Below, piece after piece: positions 1-4,607 of a stretch of DNA of 6,125 bases. Under the pieces are notes generated by a model. The model worked only from the letters and a program-made list of their open reading frames with translations. It was not told where the DNA came from and did no database searches. Every line of letters starts with the position of its first letter. Position 1 is the first letter of the stretch. Origin of the DNA: Chromatiales bacterium (GTDB lineage: Bacteria; Pseudomonadota; Gammaproteobacteria; SZUA-140); contig JAITWN010000169.1 in assembly GCA_031285245.1 (NCBI GenBank), positions 1 through 6,125 of the forward strand, given 5' to 3'. The translations under genes and the position numbers were made by a program.

Positions 1-48
1 CGTTTAACCACCGATTTCAGTACGTTTCGGCTTAGGGAAGCCCGCTTT

Positions 49-134
49 GTCATTGCGAGGCGAAGCCGAAGCAATCCACACGCCGCCTGGATTGCCAACG
101 GGGCCAATAGCCGCCTGGCGCCCCTCGCCATGAT
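49..134. repeat. Imperfect palindromic intergenic repeat downstream of hisI
   Basis: Two nested inverted pairs are visible. The outer arms are TCATTGCGAGG (50-60) and CCTCGCCATGA (123-133), which match as inverted copies at 10 of 11 positions. The inner arms are GCAATCCA (71-78) and TGGATTGC (88-95), an exact 8-base inverted match around a 9-base loop. The left half also folds alone: ATTGC (52-56) with GCAAT (71-75), and GGC/GCC inside. The right half can pair GGGGC (100-104) with GCCCC (120-124). The wording 'CATTGCGAGG...GAAGCAATCC' resembles a class of dispersed intergenic palindromes found in many bacterial genomes, but I cannot confirm the family or copy number from one window. The right half is longer and more diverged, so this may be two half-units in opposite orientation. 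It could stabilise the his mRNA 3' end or be a passive mobile repeat. Confidence 0.65.
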
Positions 135-148
135 GATGCGGTTTTTTT
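111..148 (+). terminator. Possible intrinsic terminator for a plus-strand transcript
   Basis: On the plus strand a run of seven T (142-148) directly follows GCGG (138-141), which can pair with CCGC (111-114). Inside, TGGCG (116-120) pairs with CGCCA (126-130) around a 5-base loop. The stem is interrupted by an unequal internal loop (1 versus 7 bases), so it is not a strong terminator. It would serve a gene entering from the left edge and converging on the his operon; no such gene is recognisable here. Read on the minus strand, the same stretch gives an A-run before the hairpin and no U-run after it, so it does not look like the his operon terminator. Confidence 0.3.
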
Positions 149-170
149 CAGAGGTTCCTTAGGCTTCGAT

Positions 171-560
171 TCAGGCACCGTAGATATCCGCCGGATCCTT
201 CAGCACTGGATCGACCTCATGCCACTCCCCACCCTCGAGACGCCGGAACATGCAGCTCTCGCGACCGGTATGGCAGGCGATACCACCCACCTGCTCGATG
301 AGCAAGAGAATCGCATCGCCATCGCAATCGAGCCGAATTTCATGCACACGCTGTTTATGACCAGAAGCCTCGCCCTTGCACCACAGCCGTTTGCGCGAGC
401 GCGACCAATACACCGCGACGCCAGTCGCAGCGGTTTCGCGTAGCGCCTCACGGTTCATCCACGCCACCATCAGCACTCGCCCATTCGTCTGGTCTTGTGC
501 GATAGCGACGACAAGACCGCTGTCATTCCACTTCACTTGATCGAGCCAGGCAGGATCCAT
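171..560 (-). CDS. hisI: Phosphoribosyl-AMP cyclohydrolase HisI (single-domain)
   Basis: This cytoplasmic Zn/Mg enzyme opens the adenine ring of PR-AMP to give ProFAR, the third step of histidine synthesis. The 129-residue protein has the length of the single-domain form. It carries the family motifs: VAWMNREAL (32-40), YWSRSR (51-56), the metal-binding DCDGD (78-82) and the cysteine pair in ACHTGRESC (C96 and C103, with H97). It ends in DPVLKDPADIYGA, a common tail in proteobacterial single-domain HisI. The HisE pyrophosphohydrolase domain fused to HisI in enterics is absent, and no separate hisE is visible downstream. The ATG lies 2 bases after the hisF stop, so expression probably depends on hisF translation; a weak GGCGG lies upstream inside hisF. 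It is the last recognisable gene of the operon in this window. All key residues are present. Confidence 0.97.
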   Translation of the reverse strand: MDPAWLDQVKWNDSGLVVAIAQDQTNGRVLMVAWMNREALRETAATGVAVYWSRSRKRLWCKGEASGHKQRVHEIRLDCDGDAILLLIEQVGGIACHTGRESCMFRRLEGGEWHEVDPVLKDPADIYGA

Positions 561-562
561 CT

Positions 563-1357
563 TCAGCCGCCATCGACCGAGCGCACAGTGATGCCGCGCG
601 CAGCGAGATAGCTGCGCGCTTCACCCACGGTGTGCTGGCCATAATGGAAAATGCTGGCAGCGAGCACCGCATCGGCGCCGCCACAAGTGAGTCCTTCAGC
701 GAGATGTTCGAGCGCACCAACGCCGCCCGAAGCAATGACCGGAATACGAACGGCAGAACCAACCGCTGATGTCAGCGCAAGATCATACCCATCACGCGTG
801 CCATCACGATCCATGCTGGTGAGCAAAATCTCACCCGCGCCAAGGCCCGCCATGCGCTGCGCCCACTCCACCACATCGATTCCTGTAGCGCGGCGTCCAC
901 CATGGGTAAAGATTTCCCAGCGCGGCGCGCCATCAGCCGTATCAGCGACGCGACGCGCATCGATCGCGACCACGATGCACTGCGAACCAAAACGCTCCGC
1001 CGCGCGACACACGAAATCCGGGTCCGTGATGGCAGCGGTATTGATCGCAACTTTATCCGCGCCAGCATTGAGCATGCGACGAATGTCATCAATGGTGCGG
1101 ATACCACCACCGACAGTGAACGGAATGAAAACTTCGGCGGCCACCGCTTCAACCACGCTCGTCATGGTCGCGCGATCTTCGGAGCTCGCGGTAATATCGA
1201 GAAACACCAGCTCATCGGCGCCTTGGCGATCATAGGCACGCGCGATCTCCACCGGATCGCCCGCATCTCTGATTTGCTCGAAACGCACGCCTTTGACGAC
1301 ACGCCCCTTGTCGACATCGAGACAGGGGATGATGCGCTTGGCCAAGCCTGACGCCAT
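563..1357 (-). CDS. hisF: Imidazole glycerol phosphate synthase cyclase subunit HisF
   Basis: HisF is the (beta/alpha)8-barrel half of IGP synthase. It uses ammonia from HisH to turn PRFAR into imidazole glycerol phosphate and AICAR. With the start chosen here it is 264 residues, close to the usual 250-260. The N-terminus reads LAKRIIPCLDV with catalytic Asp14; the second catalytic Asp is D133 in VVAIDAR. Phosphate-binding segments are TVGGGIR (81-87), NTAAI (106-110), LLTSMDRDGT (178-187) and IASGGVG (208-214). The frame stays open 22 codons further upstream to an ATG at 1423, but that would overlap the hisA 3' end and precede the conserved start of the fold. An ATG at 1366, one base past the hisA stop, is the other realistic choice (3 residues longer). 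Neither has a strong ribosome site, which suggests coupling to hisA. It shares ancestry and an 18-base identical stretch with hisA. Confidence 0.96.
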   Translation of the reverse strand: MASGLAKRIIPCLDVDKGRVVKGVRFEQIRDAGDPVEIARAYDRQGADELVFLDITASSEDRATMTSVVEAVAAEVFIPFTVGGGIRTIDDIRRMLNAGADKVAINTAAITDPDFVCRAAERFGSQCIVVAIDARRVADTADGAPRWEIFTHGGRRATGIDVVEWAQRMAGLGAGEILLTSMDRDGTRDGYDLALTSAVGSAVRIPVIASGGVGALEHLAEGLTCGGADAVLAASIFHYGQHTVGEARSYLAARGITVRSVDGG

Positions 1358-1367
1358 CGATGTCATC

Positions 1368-2102
1368 TCAGGTGCGACTCTCGACGTAGCGCTGCGCCTG
1401 CGCAAAATCGAGCTGCCCTTCATAGAGCGCGCGCCCGAGAATCGCGCCCGTCACGCCTTCAGCGCTGACATCGCATAGCGCATGAATATCGTTCATGCCA
1501 GCGATACCGCCAGAAGCGATGATCGGAATGCGCACCGAACGCGCAAGCCTCACCGTCGCATCGACATTGACGCCGGTCAGCATGCCGTCGCGGCTGATAT
1601 CGGTGTAGATGATGGCGGATACGCCATCGCGCTCGAAATGCTGCGCGATGTCGATGACGTCATGATTGGAGAGTTTCGACCAACCATCAATGGCAACCTT
1701 GCCATCACGCGCATCGAGGCCAACGATGATATGTCCGGGAAACGATACCGCGGCATCGGCCACGAAGTGCGGCTCTTTGACCGCGGCAGTGCCGATGATG
1801 GCGAAGCTGACGCCGATTTCGAGATACGTCTCGATGGCGTCCTCATCGCGGATACCACCACCGACTTGCAGCGGCACGCCCGGATGCGCCTGCACGATGT
1901 CGCGAATGACGCGCGCATTGACCGGCTTGCCCGCGGTGGCACCGTTCAGATCTACGATATGCAGACGCTGCGCTCCGGCTTCGACCCAACGCGTGGCCAT
2001 CGCCACCGGATCGTTGGAGAACACCGTGGAATCATCCATTCTGCCCTGGCGCAGGCGCACGCACTGCCCGTCTTTGATATCGATTGCTGGAATCAACAAC
2101 AT
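1368..2102 (-). CDS. hisA: ProFAR isomerase HisA
   Basis: HisA is a cytoplasmic (beta/alpha)8-barrel enzyme that performs the Amadori rearrangement of ProFAR to PRFAR, feeding the HisH-HisF complex. At 244 residues it has the usual family length. The general acid/base pair is visible as D8 in LLIPAIDIKDG and D130 in VGLDARDG. Phosphate-binding loops are QVGGGIR (79-85), IGTAAV (103-108), TDISRDGM (167-174) and IASGGI (195-200), the last two being the C-terminal half-barrel counterparts. The ATG is the first in frame, starts directly with the first beta strand, and has a GAGGT ribosome site 7 bases upstream. It follows hisH by 46 bases, and its stop lies 10 bases before the chosen hisF ATG. 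No missing residues or frameshifts are seen. TrpF activity, as in actinobacterial PriA, is not suggested by this context, but I cannot exclude it from sequence alone. Confidence 0.97.
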   Translation of the reverse strand: MLLIPAIDIKDGQCVRLRQGRMDDSTVFSNDPVAMATRWVEAGAQRLHIVDLNGATAGKPVNARVIRDIVQAHPGVPLQVGGGIRDEDAIETYLEIGVSFAIIGTAAVKEPHFVADAAVSFPGHIIVGLDARDGKVAIDGWSKLSNHDVIDIAQHFERDGVSAIIYTDISRDGMLTGVNVDATVRLARSVRIPIIASGGIAGMNDIHALCDVSAEGVTGAILGRALYEGQLDFAQAQRYVESRT

Positions 2103-2109
2103 GACACTG

Positions 2110-2114
2110 ACCTC
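2110..2114 (-). promoter_or_regulatory. Ribosome binding site of hisA
   Basis: GAGGT on the minus strand sits 7 bases before the hisA ATG in the 46-base gap after hisH. It is one of the few good Shine-Dalgarno matches in this operon. It supports the start at 2102 and suggests hisA can initiate independently of hisH translation. Confidence 0.6.
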
Positions 2115-2148
2115 ATCGCATAAAGCTCGTTACTGGCATTCACTACAA

Positions 2149-2775
2149 TTATTTTGAACCATCCCAACGCACGAAATTCGCCAGCAGGGTGAGACCGGCA
2201 CGCTGGCTTTTCTCCGGATGAAACTGCACCGCGAAAACATTATCCCGCGCGATAGCGGAAGCAAACGTAACGCCATAATCGGTCTGCGCAGCGACATCGG
2301 ACACCGATGCTGGCTGCACGTAATAGCTGTGCACAAAGTAGAAATAGCCGTTCTGCGGCACGCCATTCCACAGCGCGTGCGAATGAACCTGATACACGCG
2401 GTTCCACCCCATGTGCGGAACCTTAAGTCCTGGCATATCAGGAAAACGCGGCACGTCGCCGGCGATCACACCCAGACCCGGCGTGCCGCCATTTTCTTCG
2501 CTGCTATCGAGGAGCGCCTGCATACCAAGGCAGATGCCGAGGAAAGGACGGTTGCGCGCCGCTTCGCGTATCACATCGATCAGTTCCAACCGCCGCAGTT
2601 CCGCCATGCAATCACGCAGCGCGCCAACACCGGGCAAGACCACGCGATCCGCGCTGAGAATATCTGCCGCATTACTCGCAACGCGCACCCGCGCATCGCT
2701 CGCGGCCTGTTCCAGGGCTTTGTATACGGAGCGTATGTTGCCCATGCCGTAGTCGATCACTGCTACCGTCGTCAT
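2149..2775 (-). CDS. hisH: Imidazole glycerol phosphate synthase glutaminase subunit HisH
   Basis: HisH is a class I (triad) glutamine amidotransferase. It hydrolyses glutamine and passes ammonia through the HisF barrel to make imidazole glycerol phosphate. The 208-residue protein begins MTTVAVIDYGMGNIRSV, the typical family N-terminus. It shows the PGVGA segment (48-52), the nucleophile C82 in GICLGMQ, and the His-Glu pair H186/E188 in QFHPEKSQ. The segment KVPHMGWN (118-125) is also characteristic of HisH. The complete triad argues for an active subunit partnered with the HisF encoded downstream; only hisA separates the two genes. It starts 34 bases after hisB. I see no good ribosome site before this ATG, and a two-codon ATG-GCA-TAG reading frame ends 4 bases ahead of it, so translation may depend on ribosomes finishing hisB. 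Later in-frame ATGs would cut the first beta strand and are unlikely starts. Confidence 0.97.
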   Translation of the reverse strand: MTTVAVIDYGMGNIRSVYKALEQAASDARVRVASNAADILSADRVVLPGVGALRDCMAELRRLELIDVIREAARNRPFLGICLGMQALLDSSEENGGTPGLGVIAGDVPRFPDMPGLKVPHMGWNRVYQVHSHALWNGVPQNGYFYFVHSYYVQPASVSDVAAQTDYGVTFASAIARDNVFAVQFHPEKSQRAGLTLLANFVRWDGSK

Positions 2776-2809
2776 ACCGCTATGCCATCAGTGCGAAGTC
2801 AAAAGCAGC

Positions 2810-3403
2810 TCAAAGGCTGCCCTTGGTGGAAGGCATGATGCCCTGACCGCGTGGATCGATCTCAACCGCCGCGCGCAGCGCGCGCCCGAAGGCCTTGAAC
2901 ACCGTCTCGGCGATATGGTGCGCATTGATGCCGCGCAGGCTATCGATATGCACCGTGGCCTGCGCATGATTGCAGAAGGCGCGAAAGAACTCTTGAAAGA
3001 GATCGACATCCATGCTGCCTATACGCTCACGCGGAAAATTCACGTGATATTCCAATCCAGGGCGCCCGGAAAGATCTATGACGACTCGTGCCAGCGCCTC
3101 ATCAAGCGGCACATAAGCATGGCCGTAACGGCGAACGCCTTCTTTGGAACCAAGCGCACGCGCTACCGCCTGGCCGAGCACGATGCCGACATCTTCCACC
3201 GTATGATGATCATCGATGTGCACATCGCCCTTGGCGCGGATATCGAGGTCGATCATGCCATGGCGAGCGATCTGTTCGAGCATATGATCGAGAAACGGCA
3301 CCGAAGTGTTGAGACTCGATTGTCCCTTACCATCGAGATTGACCGCGATTCTGATCTCGGTCTCTTTTGTCATACGCTCGACAGTGGCCTTGCGCTCTTG
3401 CAT
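2810..3403 (-). CDS. hisB: Imidazoleglycerol-phosphate dehydratase HisB (single-domain)
   Basis: This Mn-dependent lyase dehydrates imidazole glycerol phosphate to imidazole acetol phosphate, the substrate of HisC. At 197 residues it is the dehydratase alone, without the N-terminal histidinol-phosphatase domain of the enteric bifunctional protein. The metal-binding motifs of the duplicated fold are clear: FLDHMLEQIARHG (38-49, with H40 and H48), DDHHTVED (64-71, with H66, H67 and E70), and NAHHIAE (160-166, with H162, H163 and E166). The C-terminal PSTKG (191-195) is also conserved. The first ATG is preferred over the internal M11 because a GGGGGAG ribosome site lies just upstream and the residues before TKETEIRI match the usual HisB N-terminus. 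It follows hisC after a 103-base gap, the longest inside the operon, which may carry its own control signals. Confidence 0.97.
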   Translation of the reverse strand: MQERKATVERMTKETEIRIAVNLDGKGQSSLNTSVPFLDHMLEQIARHGMIDLDIRAKGDVHIDDHHTVEDVGIVLGQAVARALGSKEGVRRYGHAYVPLDEALARVVIDLSGRPGLEYHVNFPRERIGSMDVDLFQEFFRAFCNHAQATVHIDSLRGINAHHIAETVFKAFGRALRAAVEIDPRGQGIMPSTKGSL

Positions 3404-3407
3404 TGCT

Positions 3408-3414
3408 CTCCCCC
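3408..3414 (-). promoter_or_regulatory. Ribosome binding site of hisB
   Basis: GGGGGAG on the minus strand ends 4 bases before the hisB ATG. It is the strongest Shine-Dalgarno-like element in the window and settles the start at 3403 rather than the internal ATG ten codons later. Its strength fits hisB being initiated on its own after the long gap behind hisC, unlike the overlapped hisD and hisC. Confidence 0.6.
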
Positions 3415-3417
3415 AGA

Positions 3418-3450
3418 AAATCCAGACTGAAATCAGGCTTAATTCAGACT
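3418..3450 (-). repeat. Three tandem 11-base repeats upstream of hisB
   Basis: On the minus strand three units follow each other without spacing: AGTCTGAATTA (3450-3440), AGCCTGATTTC (3439-3429) and AGTCTGGATTT (3428-3418). They share AG-Y-CTG-R-W-TT. Units 1 and 3 match at 9 of 11 positions, units 1 and 2 at 8, and units 2 and 3 at 7. The period of 11 is close to one DNA helical turn, so a protein could meet each unit on the same face. The array ends 14 bases before the hisB ATG. Its sequence is seen directly; any binding function is inference, and a chance local duplication in non-coding DNA is possible. Confidence 0.45.
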
Positions 3451-3451
3451 T

Positions 3452-3479
3452 TTTATGATCTCACAAAGCCCAGCGCCAA
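3452..3479 (-). promoter_or_regulatory. Weak candidate internal promoter before hisB
   Basis: On the minus strand TTGGCG (3479-3474) and CATAAA (3457-3452) are separated by 16 bases. Each matches the sigma-70 consensus at 4 of 6 positions. A start about 7 bases further on would fall within the 11-base repeats. The -35-like hexamer overlaps the 3' arm of the GC-rich hairpin, so the two readings compete. The match is weak; it is listed because it lies in the only long gap inside the operon. Confidence 0.2.
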
Positions 3480-3494
3480 CACACCGGCGCGGGG
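3469..3494 (-). other. GC-rich hairpin in the hisC-hisB gap
   Basis: GCGCC (3473-3477) and GGCGC (3486-3490) are exact inverted arms around an 8-base loop. After one mismatch (3472/3491) the stem continues for three more G-C pairs (3469-3471 with 3492-3494), giving 8 pairs in all. It begins 12 bases after the hisC stop. The minus-strand sequence beyond it reads CTTTGTGAG, not a U-run, so it is not a standard intrinsic terminator. It could be an mRNA stability or processing element between hisC and hisB, or a weak pause site. Confidence 0.45.
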
Positions 3495-3506
3495 AATTCG
3501 TCTATA

Positions 3507-4607
3507 TCATTCTTGCAAAACTGCGGCCAAAGCAGCGAGAAACGCCAGATTCTCTTCCGGTGTCCCCACGGTTACCCGCAGACAATCAGGCAAACCTGCA
3601 CCGGCAAGATTCTTGATCAGCACGCGGCGCGCCAAAAGCCCAGCGAAAATGCGCTCGCCCTGCCCAGCAGGCGTGCGAAACAAAATGAAATTAGCCCGGC
3701 TCGGTTGCACCTTGAGCCCGGGCATGGCCGCCATCGACTGATAAAGATATTCACGATCAGCACGGATGCGCGCTGCCTGCTCTTCCAGCATTTTGCTATG
3801 ACCGAGCGCAAAACGCGCGCTCGCCTGCGTGAGCACATTGATGTTGTAAGGCAAACGGATCTTATCGAGCTCCGCCATCCAGGCTGGATTCCCCACCAGC
3901 AATCCAAGCCGCAGCCCCGCCAAGCCCATCTTCGACAGCGTGCGCAAGATCAGTAGATGCGGATATTCCCGCAGCCACGGCATCACGGTTTCGCCGGAAA
4001 AAGGCTGATAAGCCTCATCCACCACCACCAACCCGGGCGCAGCCTCGATCACGCGCCGCACATCTGCGGCTGCGAACAAGCGACCACTCGGATTATTCGG
4101 ACGATCGATCAGCACCATCGCAGGGCGATGCTCGGCAATCGCCGCCAGCATGGCTTCGATGTCGAGATCGAAATCCGCACGCAAAGGTACGCCGATGAAT
4201 TCGAGCCCGACGAAGAGCGAGATCATACGATACATGCTGAAGGCAGGATCTGCCGCCAGCACTTTGCGCCCCGGCACAGCGAGCGCGAGCATGATGAGCT
4301 GAATCAACTCATCCGAACCATTGCCTAGCATCAGCGCCGCATCCGTCGGCACGCCCGCGAATTCGCGCAAGCTCGCCATCAGCGCCTGTGGCGCGGGATC
4401 AGGATAACGATTGAGACTGACCTCGCGCAGCGTGGCGGACCATTCATCCACCACTTCGGGCGGCCACGCATAAGGATTTTCCATCGCGTCGAGCTTGATC
4501 AGCCCAGCGGCAAGCTGCACGTGATACGCACGCAGTGCGCGGATCTGCGGTCGCACCCAATCTGCGATGCGATCATCCGTGCGCGCGTCACGCGACGATG
4601 TGTTCAT
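3507..4607 (-). CDS. hisC: Histidinol-phosphate aminotransferase HisC
   Basis: HisC is a PLP-dependent fold type I aminotransferase that transfers an amino group from glutamate to imidazole acetol phosphate, giving histidinol phosphate. The 366-residue protein is of normal length. Visible family features are LDAMENPY (39-46), NRYPD (66-70), GNGSDELI (95-102), RPNNPSG (169-175), VVVDEAY (194-200, with the PLP-pyridine D197), the Schiff-base lysine K226 in RTLSK, R233 in GLRLG, and the substrate-carboxylate arginine R344 in CLRVTVGT. The ATG overlaps the hisD stop as ATGA, so it is probably made by ribosomes terminating at hisD; no strong ribosome site is present. Related aminotransferases (aromatic amino acid or Cobalamin-type) share this fold, but the position between hisD and hisB makes HisC near certain. 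The protein style resembles beta- and gammaproteobacterial HisC. Confidence 0.96.
   Translation of the reverse strand: MNTSSRDARTDDRIADWVRPQIRALRAYHVQLAAGLIKLDAMENPYAWPPEVVDEWSATLREVSLNRYPDPAPQALMASLREFAGVPTDAALMLGNGSDELIQLIMLALAVPGRKVLAADPAFSMYRMISLFVGLEFIGVPLRADFDLDIEAMLAAIAEHRPAMVLIDRPNNPSGRLFAAADVRRVIEAAPGLVVVDEAYQPFSGETVMPWLREYPHLLILRTLSKMGLAGLRLGLLVGNPAWMAELDKIRLPYNINVLTQASARFALGHSKMLEEQAARIRADREYLYQSMAAMPGLKVQPSRANFILFRTPAGQGERIFAGLLARRVLIKNLAGAGLPDCLRVTVGTPEENLAFLAALAAVLQE

Noticed and set aside
29..42. Hairpin GGCTT/AAGCC with a 4-base loop, considered as the his operon terminator
   Set aside because: On the minus strand it is followed by GAAACG rather than a U-run, so there is no support for intrinsic termination.
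1..131. Minus-strand frame starting with ATG at 131 and open to the left edge, in the place expected for hisE
   Set aside because: It begins inside the palindrome, has no ribosome site at a useful distance, and its residues (RRLLAPLAIQAACGLLRLRLAMTK) show no HisE motif.
1..162. Plus-strand frame open from the left edge to TAG at 160-162 (53 residues, ending MMMRFFSEVP)
   Set aside because: It runs straight through the palindrome and its residues look like translated repeat. No family is recognisable. It could be the tail of a convergent gene, but nothing supports that beyond the open frame.
651..1235. Long plus-strand open frame (194 residues) opposite hisF
   Set aside because: Composition is Ser/Ala/Arg-rich with no recognisable domain; it is the antisense shadow of a strongly supported gene.
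1368..2102. HisA as a bifunctional HisA/TrpF (PriA) enzyme
   Set aside because: That dual role is known in actinobacteria; this operon is of proteobacterial type and no sequence feature here argues for it.
1482..2123. Long plus-strand open frame (213 residues) opposite hisA
   Set aside because: It mirrors hisA codons in antisense, with an Asp/Arg-rich composition and no motif; hisA is complete and certain.
2218..2838. Long plus-strand open frame (206 residues) opposite hisH and the hisB end
   Set aside because: It crosses a gene boundary of two well-supported minus-strand genes and resembles no protein family.
3422..3446. Inverted pair CTGAA/TTCAG in the hisC-hisB gap
   Set aside because: Only five pairs with a long loop; the tandem 11-base repeat explains the same bases better.
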